This document shows positions 8,761 to 15,799 of a stretch of 64,000 nucleotides of DNA, in pieces (position 1 is the first letter of the stretch; each line of letters begins with the position of its first letter). The translations under genes were made by a program, and so were the position numbers. The stretch is from Paenibacillus radicis (ex Xue et al. 2023) (GTDB lineage: Bacteria; Bacillota; Bacilli; Paenibacillales; NBRC-103111): NCBI RefSeq assembly GCF_024722015.1, contig NZ_JANQBD010000039.1, positions 1-64,000 of the forward strand, written 5' to 3'. The notes below the pieces were generated by a model. The model had not been told where the DNA came from, made no database searches, and saw nothing but the letters and a program-made list of their open reading frames with translations.

Positions 8761-9267
8761 TCATCGAAAACGATCGCAAAACTGTTCGTAATCATGAACC
8801 GATGTCGAATAGATGGTAATTTTGCCGTAACCTGATTCGTAAGAATGTAGTTTGACCGCGAACTTTTGATACAGGCGATTTGTGTATGCATTTTCCGCCG
8901 ATGTTGGAATTCTTACTTCTTTTACATCGGGATTCGCATCACGGATTTGCTCAGCTAACACCTGCAATCCACGTATAAACATCCGCGTATTCCGATACTC
9001 TACCTTAAAGCAGCTGTTACCGAGCACCGCAATGTCCTTTTGCTGAAATTCGTCTTCCGCCAATCCGAGCACAAAGCTTCCTATACCAACCACCTCGTCC
9101 CGTTCATTCACGATGATGGCGCCTCTGCCTTGTTTCATATAATTAATGACATCTCTAAGCACAAGGCTCACCGGGTAACGTGGGATGATAGAAGCCCGGT
9201 GTTCGATATAAAAATCTGTAAATCGGCTCCATTGCCGCGTATTAGAGCATAGTTCGATGCGGAACAA
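8761..9267 (-). CDS. GNAT-like acyltransferase (module protein 1)
   Basis: The likely start is TTG at 9267, preceded by GAGGTG with 6-7 bases spacing; a longer in-frame extension to 9306 has no ribosome-binding site. The 168-residue product has a GNAT-like layout: a helix and strands, IIVNERDEVVGIGSFVL (beta4-like, ~60-76), a helix with FIRGLQVLAEQIRD, and a C-terminal FYxxxGF-like region replaced by RLYQKFAVKLHSYESG. The acetyl-CoA P-loop (Q/RxxGxG/A) is not obvious, so it may be a divergent or non-catalytic member. It diverges from the 22-codon peptide gene across 108 bp, and a second GNAT-like gene lies on the other side of that gene. A role in modifying the peptide is inference. Confidence 0.6.
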   Translation of the reverse strand: MFRIELCSNTRQWSRFTDFYIEHRASIIPRYPVSLVLRDVINYMKQGRGAIIVNERDEVVGIGSFVLGLAEDEFQQKDIAVLGNSCFKVEYRNTRMFIRGLQVLAEQIRDANPDVKEVRIPTSAENAYTNRLYQKFAVKLHSYESGYGKITIYSTSVHDYEQFCDRFR

Positions 9268-9315
9268 GGTATTCACCTCAATTTGTAAATTAATTAACAT
9301 TATCAAATAATAGGG

Positions 9316-9345
9316 TTGATTTCTTACTATTCCATGAAGTATCTT
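9316..9345 (+). promoter_or_regulatory. Candidate promoter of the 22-codon peptide gene
   Basis: TTGATT and TATCTT are separated by 18 bases, with the peptide start about 30 bp further on. The match is moderate. The intergenic region also has to drive the divergent GNAT-like gene. Confidence 0.35.
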
Positions 9346-9375
9346 ATCATTAAATGTATACAGGAGGTGAACTAC

Positions 9376-9444
9376 ATGGGAGATTCAGGAGTCCAAAACG
9401 GTGAGATCAAAAACCCTCGTGGACCAGCTAACCCAAGACAGTAA
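9376..9444 (+). CDS. 22-codon peptide gene with strong RBS and terminator
   Basis: ATG at 9376 is preceded by a full-strength Shine-Dalgarno (AGGAGGTGAACTAC). The 22-codon frame starts MGDSGVQNG, ends NPRGPANPRQ and stops with TAA at 9442. A GC-rich hairpin with a T-run follows within about 10 bases, so the unit looks like a self-contained small-peptide transcript. The peptide has no Cys, no Thr and one Ser, and is rich in Asn, Gly, Pro and Arg, with NPR occurring twice. It has no hydrophobic stretch, so it is neither a signal peptide nor a membrane-active peptide as encoded. It sits between two GNAT-like genes and near an ABC exporter. It could be a modified peptide precursor, a signalling peptide or a leader. 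I do not recognise the family. Confidence 0.6.
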   Translation: MGDSGVQNGEIKNPRGPANPRQ

Positions 9445-9445
9445 G

Positions 9446-9479
9446 TAAACAAGGCCGGCAGCCGATGCCGGTTTTTTCA
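9446..9479 (+). terminator. Terminator of the peptide gene
   Basis: GCCGGC-agccgat-GCCGGT followed by TTTTTT: a short GC-rich stem with U-run immediately after the peptide stop. It abuts the stop codon of the convergent GNAT-like gene. Confidence 0.85.
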
Positions 9480-10016
9480 GCGGAGATGACCCGAGTTTTC
9501 CTGCTTCTTCCGTGAGGTGTACCGGATGACATACTGACTCAGCCTCTCGGGTGTCGTGACGTATAAGCTTAGCATGCCGCACGGATACATCTCCGTACTG
9601 CAGAGTGTTGCAAATTTGCCCAACAGCCTACGATGGCCGTCAGTCGGCGTGCAATAAATCTCAATCTTGCCGATCAAATCAAACAGTTCGAGTTCACGCT
9701 CAACCAAGGCCGCTATAGCTTCTAATAATGCCTTCCCGCCACGAAAACCAGCCTCGAGGTAAATAAGCTGCACTTCGATTCGGGTTCGATCTTCGCTACC
9801 GTCTTCCCCGTAGCCGTACGTGTATGCGAGAACCCCCCGTACCTGACCGGAGCGATCCAAGCCAACCATAAACCCTTTGTCATAAATGGAAGTATAGATC
9901 GCTTGGAGGACGGTACACCACTTGTAAGGAAGGCCGAGATCTTCAGCGTATCGGCACAAGAATCGGACTCCGTCCTCTGCCGCTTTTTCCGATTCGGCGA
10001 CAATCCATTGCAGCAT
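9477..10016 (-). CDS. GNAT-like acyltransferase (module protein 2)
   Basis: The start is taken at ATG 10016, preceded by AAAGGAGAGAG with 5 bases spacing. An in-frame extension to 10133 would overlap the ABC gene and lacks a ribosome-binding site. The 179-residue product has GNAT-like features: MVGLDRSGQVRGVLAYTYG (beta strands), IEVQLIYLEAGFRGGKALLE (~90-110; GFRGGKAL resembles the acyl-CoA P-loop x-G-x-G/A), then a helix and IEIYCTPTDGHRRLLGKFA. It follows the ABC exporter by 14 bp, so the two are probably co-transcribed. It is similar in size to the other GNAT-like protein, though no close identity is visible by eye. Its substrate is unknown; the convergent 22-codon peptide is the obvious candidate by position. 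Confidence 0.65.
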   Translation of the reverse strand: MLQWIVAESEKAAEDGVRFLCRYAEDLGLPYKWCTVLQAIYTSIYDKGFMVGLDRSGQVRGVLAYTYGYGEDGSEDRTRIEVQLIYLEAGFRGGKALLEAIAALVERELELFDLIGKIEIYCTPTDGHRRLLGKFATLCSTEMYPCGMLSLYVTTPERLSQYVIRYTSRKKQENSGHLR

Positions 10017-10030
10017 TAATACTCTCTCCT

Positions 10031-12172
10031 TTACATTCTCGTTTTTAATGTGGCTTCGAGCGCTTCCCGAATGGATGAATAATTCATCATAAGCGGGTGG
10101 AAGTGGTCGTACGATAGCGATAGCAGCAAGCATGGCGTTAATGTAACGACGCTGGCCGTTCTCGGAATATGCTGCATAAGCGCAATTTCGCCAAAATGAT
10201 CGCCATCTTCCAGTACTGATACCCTGCTGCGTTCTCCCGAATCTGAGGATTTGACAATCTCAACCTTCCCTCTTGCAATCAAATAAAATGTGTCCCCTTG
10301 ATCCCCTTGCTCGAAAACGGTCGTTCCCGCTTCGAATTTTTCGGCAATAAAAAGCCGGGATATTTGATCCAGCGCTCCTTGTTCAATCCCTTGGAAAAAG
10401 GGGAGCCCACTCAAACGTTCCGCTTGCACTCGCGCACTGCCTCCTCCCCTGGACAACACAAATCCCTGCTGCTTCTCCCACATTCGGCGATATAATCCAT
10501 TCTGTTCCAGCAATTGCTCGTGCGGTCCTGATTCGGTTACCTTCCCTTTATCGAGGACGATGATACGATCGGACATCGCCGCATAAGCCAAGCGATGCGT
10601 CACAGAAATAATCGTTTTGCTGCGACTGAGTGACAGAATCGTTTCGTTGACGGATTGCTCGGTATCTGGATCAAGCGCCGAAGTCGCCTCGTCCAGGAAC
10701 AAAATATTGGGTTTCCGCAGAAGCGCGCGGGCAAGCGCTATCCTTTGCCGTTGGCCGCCGGACAAATTATCGCCATGATTACGGACAATAGTATGATAGC
10801 CATCCTGAAAAGTAGCGATAGTTTCGTGAATCCCAGCCGCCCGAGCGGCTTCCTCAATCTCTTCATCCGTCGCATCCGGCTTGCCTATCGAAATATTGTC
10901 ACGGATCGAACCGTGGAATAAAATCGAATCCTGAAACACTATGCCCACCTGCCCTAGTAGTGAAGCATACCGGGCTTCTCGAATATCTTGACCGTCATAC
11001 CTAACCGCTCCGCTTTCCGGATCGGCGAATCGCAGCATCAGCTGCAGCAACGTGCTTTTTCCCGAGCCACTTGTACCAACGATAGATGTATAGCCGCTTA
11101 AGGGGATGCTCAGATTAAAATGCTGGAGTACCGGCTCGCCAGGCATATAGGCAAAGGTGACATCGCGCAGTTCGATATGGGAACGGGCCATGGGCAGTTC
11201 CTTGTCTCCCTGCTCTGTCACTTCGGGCTTCCAATCCATCACCTGATGCAAGCGCTGAAGACTTGTTTTCGCCGCCAAGAAATAGGGTAGAATAGCAGCA
11301 ATACCATACATGGACTGGCCTACGGTAGCAAAAACAGAGTTATAGGCGATAAATTCTCCAACCGTCAGCCTTCCGTCGAATGTCAAATAGCTGCCGTACG
11401 CAAGAATGATTGCCGTCAAAATCGAAATACCAAGCAATGGCAGACGGTTCAAATTGGCATCGATAAAATTTCTTTTGACGCCGACAGATGCCATCGTCCG
11501 AAGAATACCTTCTACTTTCGCAAGCATGCTTTGGCGCAAATCGAACACCCGGATAACCCGATACGCCTTCATATTCTCGTCAACTGATCCATTGAACTGC
11601 CCAAGATGCGCATAGTAAGTATCAGCCAAAGCAAGCGAACGGAACTTCAACATCCGGTAAGGTACGAATAGTAGGATTGAACCGCCGAGCGCTAACAGAG
11701 TAAGCTTCCACTCCATTGTGAACAGGATGCCTAGACCAACAGCGACACTAGAGACGGATAGCAACCCCGCGCCGAACGCCTGAAGCAAGGCCGCCTGGAT
11801 CTCCGGGATATCATCAGAATATCTGGCCAGAAGGTCTCCGACTTGGAAGCGCTCATAAAATCGGTGAGACTGGGCCTGCATGTGCCGAAACAGTGCAATC
11901 CGATAGTCGAACAACAACTTGGCACCTAGTCGAGCTTTGGCGTAATCACTGGAAACTCCGGTAATTACATTCAGCAGTCCTATGGCAACCAATAACCCGA
12001 CAACTATCGCCAGAGCCTCAATATCACGGGGAAGCAGTGCTTTATCAATTAAATATTTATAGCTGAGAGAGGAAAGGTAGCGGAATAAAAGGTCGATTAA
12101 CACTCCAAATACGATAACGGATATAAAAAAAGGGGACGAACGAACGGAAGCAACTATAGTTTTCCATAACAT
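10031..12172 (-). CDS. ABC exporter fused to a cyclic-nucleotide-binding domain
   Basis: This 713-residue half-transporter has an N-terminal six-helix ABC exporter domain (~1-310) and an ATPase with Walker A GTSGSGKST (~366), signature LSGGQRQRIALARALL (~469) and Walker B ILFLDEATSALD. After a linker comes a C-terminal cNMP-binding domain (~590-705) with the phosphate-binding cassette FGEIALMQHIPRTASV, retaining the Glu and Arg that contact cyclic nucleotide. No peptidase-C39 domain is present. It probably works as a homodimer exporting a peptide or lipid-like substrate, with transport possibly tuned by a nucleotide. Cyclic-nucleotide domains fused to exporters are known but uncommon, and cAMP is not a standard Bacillota signal, so the ligand is open. 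The GNAT-like gene follows. RBS AAAGGAGAATAAC precedes the ATG. Confidence 0.9.
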   Translation of the reverse strand: MLWKTIVASVRSSPFFISVIVFGVLIDLLFRYLSSLSYKYLIDKALLPRDIEALAIVVGLLVAIGLLNVITGVSSDYAKARLGAKLLFDYRIALFRHMQAQSHRFYERFQVGDLLARYSDDIPEIQAALLQAFGAGLLSVSSVAVGLGILFTMEWKLTLLALGGSILLFVPYRMLKFRSLALADTYYAHLGQFNGSVDENMKAYRVIRVFDLRQSMLAKVEGILRTMASVGVKRNFIDANLNRLPLLGISILTAIILAYGSYLTFDGRLTVGEFIAYNSVFATVGQSMYGIAAILPYFLAAKTSLQRLHQVMDWKPEVTEQGDKELPMARSHIELRDVTFAYMPGEPVLQHFNLSIPLSGYTSIVGTSGSGKSTLLQLMLRFADPESGAVRYDGQDIREARYASLLGQVGIVFQDSILFHGSIRDNISIGKPDATDEEIEEAARAAGIHETIATFQDGYHTIVRNHGDNLSGGQRQRIALARALLRKPNILFLDEATSALDPDTEQSVNETILSLSRSKTIISVTHRLAYAAMSDRIIVLDKGKVTESGPHEQLLEQNGLYRRMWEKQQGFVLSRGGGSARVQAERLSGLPFFQGIEQGALDQISRLFIAEKFEAGTTVFEQGDQGDTFYLIARGKVEIVKSSDSGERSRVSVLEDGDHFGEIALMQHIPRTASVVTLTPCLLLSLSYDHFHPLMMNYSSIREALEATLKTRM

Positions 12173-12287
12173 TTCAGTTATTCTCCTTTAAAGCCAACCT
12201 AGCAGATGAAATTAAGACTATGAATAATCATACCATATTTGGAAGAATATCTGGGGCTGATTAGGAGGTGTTCTCATAAAAGTGAAT

Positions 12288-12321
12288 AAAAAACCACCAT
12301 CCCATCGGATGGTGGTTCTTG
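12288..12321 (-). terminator. Terminator beside the large ssrA 3' copy
   Basis: AACCACCATC-cgatg-GGATGGTGGTT followed on the minus strand by a T-run, placed right after the RNA end of the 12.3-12.5 kb ssrA copy, as in an ssrA transcription unit. Confidence 0.8.
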
Positions 12322-12325
12322 TCTT

Positions 12326-12545
12326 TATGGAGACGAGGGGAGTCGAACCCCTGTCCGAAGATAACGCCACATAAGATTCTTCGGGTGTAGTCACGGATTT
12401 GATGTCACCCGAGTATCGCCCCGCGACAGGCTATACGTTGGGTCAGCCTGATTGTCTTCCTACGTCCGACCCCAGGCGGAGACCAAACGTCGTATCCCAC
12501 TATAGTTGAGCCCCTATCCCAGTCACATGGGCGATGCTGGGTAGA
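12326..12545 (-). pseudogene. Near-perfect copy of the ssrA 3' 60% (remnant 2)
   Basis: About 218 bp is almost identical to 14651-14870 of the intact tmRNA gene, with only a handful of substitutions (for example acataag for acacaag near the 3' end). It contains the pseudoknot-rich 3' half and the T-arm/acceptor 3' strand, but not the 5' acceptor strand, resume codon or tag reading frame, so it cannot act as tmRNA. The high identity means a recent duplication or insertion. The Doc gene starts its 3' end 8 bp beyond the copy's inner edge. Confidence 0.92.
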
Positions 12546-12552
12546 TTTTGAA

Positions 12553-12954
12553 TCATCTTTCTTCAGAATGTTCATTCAAAATATCAGCGATAGTCTCCAA
12601 CGAATGCAAACCTTTTGCAATATCTACTATAAACTCCACTGCGTATTCCCGTTCCATTCGTAGATGATATCCGTTCAGTATCATGAAAGATTTCGTAACC
12701 AGATAGGCTGTCCGCTTATTACCATTATGAAAGCAATGATTTTTCACCAGAGATTCCAACAAGGCTGCAGCCTTATCAAATAAAGTTGGATAAGCATCTT
12801 CTCCAAAAACACTTTGCTGGGGCCTATGTACCGCAGATTCCAGCAGACCATGATCTTTCACGCCTGCTTGCTCTGCGTCATTCATTTTTTTCATCATAAA
12901 ATAGTGTGCTGAAATAACCTCTTCTTTGGTAAGAAAGTTTATCATTTCTTTCAT
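12553..12954 (-). CDS. doc: Doc-type toxin (Fic fold, death-on-curing)
   Basis: This 133-residue protein carries the Doc variant of the Fic motif, HCFHNGNKRTA (~70-80; HxFx-x-x-NK/R), and a typical DHGLLESAVHRPQQSVFG stretch upstream. Doc enzymes phosphorylate elongation factor Tu and halt translation; their paired antitoxin neutralises them. The start ATG overlaps the stop of the upstream antitoxin gene (ATGA), so the pair is translationally coupled. Here the partner is an AbrB/MazE-type protein rather than Phd. It sits directly beside the large ssrA copy in the accessory zone, consistent with a stabilisation cassette of a former mobile element. Confidence 0.88.
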   Translation of the reverse strand: MKEMINFLTKEEVISAHYFMMKKMNDAEQAGVKDHGLLESAVHRPQQSVFGEDAYPTLFDKAAALLESLVKNHCFHNGNKRTAYLVTKSFMILNGYHLRMEREYAVEFIVDIAKGLHSLETIADILNEHSEER

Positions 12955-13244
12955 CTATCCCTTAAGTCCTCAAGAATACCTTTATCTTCTTCAAATATAT
13001 CAAAGAAGGCTTCAAGAACTTCAGACCGAACATTATCAGGCAATTGGCCTTGCCGCGCTTTTTTCAACACCACTTCACCACGATCATTTTCAATAAATTC
13101 GATTTCATCCCCTTGCGCAACATTCAACTTTGCAGCTAAGCTTTTAGGCAAGCTAACTCCCAAGCTATTGCCCATTCGTCCTATTTTGCGGGAATAACGA
13201 GTCACATTCTCTTTATCATTCATCACTTTGACCACACCATTCAT
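12951..13244 (-). CDS. AbrB/MazE-type antitoxin
   Basis: The central segment GRMGNSLGVSLPKSLAAKLNV and EIEFIENDRGEVVLKKA forms a SpoVT-AbrB swapped-hairpin DNA-binding domain as in MazE antitoxins. The C-terminal tail (LEAFFDIFEEDKGILEDL) is acidic and would be the toxin-binding part. The start is placed at ATG 13244, 8 bases from GGGAG; an ATG at 13250 is too close to that Shine-Dalgarno. It overlaps the doc start by 4 bp. Such antitoxins usually autoregulate their operon. Confidence 0.85.
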   Translation of the reverse strand: MNGVVKVMNDKENVTRYSRKIGRMGNSLGVSLPKSLAAKLNVAQGDEIEFIENDRGEVVLKKARQGQLPDNVRSEVLEAFFDIFEEDKGILEDLRDR

Positions 13245-13388
13245 GTTCATTCTCCCTTTCTATAGTATGACAGCACTCAATAAATTATACCTTATAACAG
13301 TAATAACTTTTATAACATATGTACATTTTATCAAATTTCCCTGCAAATATAAAGTAAAACACCATCCTCATGCTGGTACTCCATAATG

Positions 13389-13465
13389 GCGGAGGCGAAG
13401 AGAGAATCTAACCCATGCCGAGGGTAACGCCAATTAAGCATCTACGGGTATAGCTACACGGGTTT
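13389..13465 (-). repeat. Degenerate ssrA 3'-end remnant 3
   Basis: Recognisable blocks are ggaggcgaag, gggtaacgccaa and ctacgggtatagctaca, in the same order and orientation as the ssrA 3' end but heavily mutated. A decayed terminator-like stretch lies on its downstream (low-coordinate) side. Confidence 0.7.
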
Positions 13466-13523
13466 TGATACACATTTAGAAAAAGAAAAAGACACCAACC
13501 ACTAAGGTCAGTGCCTCTTTACT

Positions 13524-13605
13524 TTATGGAGACGAGGGGAGTCGACCCCTGTCCGAAGATAACCGCACACAAGATTCTACGGGTGTAGCTACAGTTTTGA
13601 TGTGA
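13524..13605 (-). repeat. Degenerate ssrA 3'-end remnant 4
   Basis: tatggagacgaggggagtcg, then cctgtccgaagataac, cacaagattct and gggtgtagctac follow the intact ssrA 3' end closely for about 80 bp before diverging. A terminator-like hairpin (near 13485-13515) lies on the low-coordinate side. Confidence 0.85.
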
Positions 13606-13678
13606 CTTGAGAGTGACTAGAATTAGTAGCAACCTGACATTCCATTGCTTCCAAATCACTCAGTGCATGATCATACAT

Positions 13679-14326
13679 TTAGGAGAAGCGAACGGCTTGT
13701 CTTCGCATCCACATCGTTGCAACCCACTTTTCCCCTTTAATCACTGGCGTACCTGCATGCAAGGTGAAGTCGTTTAATTCATGATTATTATAAAAATATT
13801 CGAAGTAGACCGCCATGCCTTTGTTAGGAACAATAGAAAAATTAAGCATGGGGAACGCCGTTTCTCCCCCTTCCTCCACATCATTCAAATACATCACGAG
13901 CGTACTAATTCGGTTGTTGGCACTTGCTCGACTCGTTTCTGTGAAGAAATCATAATGAGGACGATACTCTTGGCCAGGAGTATACAGCAAAACTTGCAAG
14001 CCATCACTATGCTCGACAGGAATATTCATAATTTGAGAGAGTCGCTTCTCGATTCTTGTAATCGTCTCATTTTCCTCACAGAATACCCCACTACTCGTTC
14101 TAATTTGATTGACCGCATGATCTTCGCCTATTTTTGAACGTTGCAATTGTTGCCTAGAATGTCTAATTAGCTCATCGCATTCCTCATTGCTAAGCACATC
14201 TCCTAGTACGACAATCAGAGGTGCCTCATACTTGGCAAGAATTCGAATCTCTCGATCTTCTGTCGTGATCGTATTTCCAGCATGATCAAATATCGTCCGT
14301 TCTTTCTCTGTCGTATTCCCTATCAT
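13679..14326 (-). CDS. Prolyl-4-hydroxylase-like 2OG-Fe(II) oxygenase
   Basis: This 215-residue protein has the double-stranded beta-helix iron/2-oxoglutarate signature: H-x-D in YRPHYDFF (~123), a distal His in FTLHAGTPV (~190) and the 2OG-binding Lys in KGEKWVATMW. Other prolyl hydroxylase features are DELIRHSRQQLQRS, RTSSGVF and YLNDVEEGGETAFP. Similar bacterial P4Hs hydroxylate proline in collagen-like proteins or elongation factor Tu. It is isolated between two ssrA remnants, so it is probably cargo of an inserted segment. No obvious substrate gene lies beside it. A weak AGGGGCAG ribosome-binding site precedes the ATG. Confidence 0.88.
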   Translation of the reverse strand: MIGNTTEKERTIFDHAGNTITTEDREIRILAKYEAPLIVVLGDVLSNEECDELIRHSRQQLQRSKIGEDHAVNQIRTSSGVFCEENETITRIEKRLSQIMNIPVEHSDGLQVLLYTPGQEYRPHYDFFTETSRASANNRISTLVMYLNDVEEGGETAFPMLNFSIVPNKGMAVYFEYFYNNHELNDFTLHAGTPVIKGEKWVATMWMRRQAVRFS

Positions 14327-14440
14327 CCTAATACTGCCCCTATACTATGACATCCACCATAAAAATACGATACCATAAAATGGAATACTTTACTCTACAA
14401 ATTTCAGAAAAATCAAAATAATTAAACTACCTGGTATTAG

Positions 14441-14460
14441 TGGAGGCGAGGGGAGTATCG
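14441..14460 (-). repeat. Very short ssrA 3'-end remnant 5
   Basis: Only the acceptor/T-arm portion (tggaggcgaggggagtatcg) is recognisable. It is in register with the other copies and in the same orientation. Confidence 0.5.
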
Positions 14461-14610
14461 ATAAACAGATTTAAGTTGCTCCCGATGCTCACTCGACAAT
14501 GACTACCTTAGCGGTGAATATTGATCCTACACTCCCTTCGCTTACGCTGCGGTCCGTGCGGACTGAACCCCTGATAGGGGCAACTTCCTGTCTTTCCTTT
14601 CCATACAACG

Positions 14611-14643
14611 CAAAAAAGACGCCCGCGAGGACGTCCTTTCTGA
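14611..14643 (-). terminator. ssrA terminator
   Basis: GACGTCC-tcgc-GGGCGTC followed by TTTTTT on the minus strand, about 10 bp after the tmRNA 3' end. Confidence 0.88.
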
Positions 14644-14652
14644 TAAGCTTTA

Positions 14653-15015
14653 TGGAGACGAGGGGAGTCGAACCCCTGTCCGAAGATAACGCCACACAAG
14701 ATTCTTCGGGTGTAGTCACGGATTTGATGTCACCCGAGTATCGCCCCGCGACAGGCTATACGTTGGGTCAGCCTGATTGTCTTCCTACGTCCGACCTCAG
14801 GCGGAGACCAAACGTCGTATCCCACTATAGTTGAGCCCCTATCCCAGTCACATGGGCGATGCTGAGTAGAAGCACGCTAACAGGTTATTAAGCTGCTAAA
14901 GCGTAGTTTGTTTGTTGTTTGCCATTTAATAGGCTTTAGCGTTGATGAAGTGGACGCGTCCCCACTACCCGCTACTCATGCTCGAACTATCCCCGTCGAA
15001 TCCAAGAACGTCCCC
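14653..15015 (-). ncRNA. ssrA: tmRNA
   Basis: The 5' end GGGGACGTTCTTGGATTCGA pairs as an acceptor stem with the 3' end CGTCTCC; the T-arm GGGGTTCGACTCCCC is intact. The tag frame resumes at GGC and reads GKQQTNYALAA followed by two stops, so tagged proteins end ALAA, the usual ClpXP/ClpAP degron in Firmicutes. tmRNA with SmpB rescues ribosomes stalled on broken mRNAs. The smpB gene lies 207 bp upstream on the same strand. The 3' CCA is not encoded (the gene reads A-TAA after the stem), so CCA must be added by nucleotidyltransferase. The 3' end is the source of five degraded copies nearby. Confidence 0.96.
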
Positions 15016-15221
15016 GCATAGTAGAGCCCCCGGTTAAGGAGACTCTTAATTAAAGCAACTTGCTCAAAAGGTTATGATAAAAATTTACCTGATTCTCTAG
15101 ATGCCATCTTGATACTACTATGAAAGTTTATCTTGATGCCTAATTAGTATAACACACTTCCACATAAAAAGACGAATGAGTTAGTGGAATCCAAGGCAAT
15201 CTCATGACAAGTTGGGTATAT

Positions 15222-15704
15222 TTACCTTGCCACCTTCTGCTTCTCACGCAGTGCACGCTGGATATCACGCTGAGCATCACGCTTAGCTGCGGTATCACGC
15301 TTGTCATATTGCTTCTTACCTCTACCGAGTCCAATCAAAAGCTTGGCAAATCCATTACGAACATAGATCTTGAGCGGAACCAAGGTATAACCCTCCTGCT
15401 TGGCCAAGCCGAGCAGCTTGCGGATCTCCACTTTCTTCAGAAGCAGCTTCCGAGCGCGTGTTGGGTCCGTTGGGTTAAAGCGATTGCCCTGTTCGAACGG
15501 GCTGATATGAATGTTATGGATGAAGGCTTCTCCATTACGAATCGTAGCGAAGGCATCACCTATATTGGCCCGGCCTAACCGTAGTGACTTAATTTCGGTT
15601 CCAGTCAGTACCATGCCGCACTCATAAGTATCTTCAATAAAATAATCATGGGAAGCCTTCTTATTCTGTGCGAGAACTTTGCTATCGGATTTCTTGCTCA
15701 CCAT
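15222..15704 (-). CDS. smpB: SsrA-binding protein SmpB
   Basis: Start ATG at 15704 is chosen because AAGGAG lies 11 bases upstream; a GTG at 15716 sits on top of that site. The 160-residue product has the OB-fold signature: NKKASHDYFIEDTYECGMVL, TGTEIKSLRLGRANIGDAF, IHNIHISPFEQGNRFN, and the basic C-terminal tail GRGKKQYDKRDTAAKRDAQ that inserts into the empty mRNA channel. It binds the tRNA-like domain of tmRNA encoded immediately downstream. It follows rnr by about 95 bp with a terminator between. Confidence 0.97.
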   Translation of the reverse strand: MVSKKSDSKVLAQNKKASHDYFIEDTYECGMVLTGTEIKSLRLGRANIGDAFATIRNGEAFIHNIHISPFEQGNRFNPTDPTRARKLLLKKVEIRKLLGLAKQEGYTLVPLKIYVRNGFAKLLIGLGRGKKQYDKRDTAAKRDAQRDIQRALREKQKVAR

Positions 15705-15742
15705 AGAGCCATTCACTCCTTACCCCACAACGACTGTATCTC

Positions 15743-15780
15743 AAAAAAGGGATTGGAGTTTATTTTACCAACTCCAACCC
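15743..15780 (-). terminator. Terminator after rnr
   Basis: GGGTTGGAGTT-ggtaaaat-AACTCCAATCCC followed by TTTTTTG on the minus strand, just past the rnr stop. Confidence 0.88.
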
Positions 15781-15799
15781 TCGGAAGCAAGCGAAACGA

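Noticed and set aside
12272..12375. A short GTG-started frame running from an AGGAGGTG into the ssrA copy
   Set aside because: Most of it is terminator and RNA-gene sequence read as codons; no sign of selection on the peptide.
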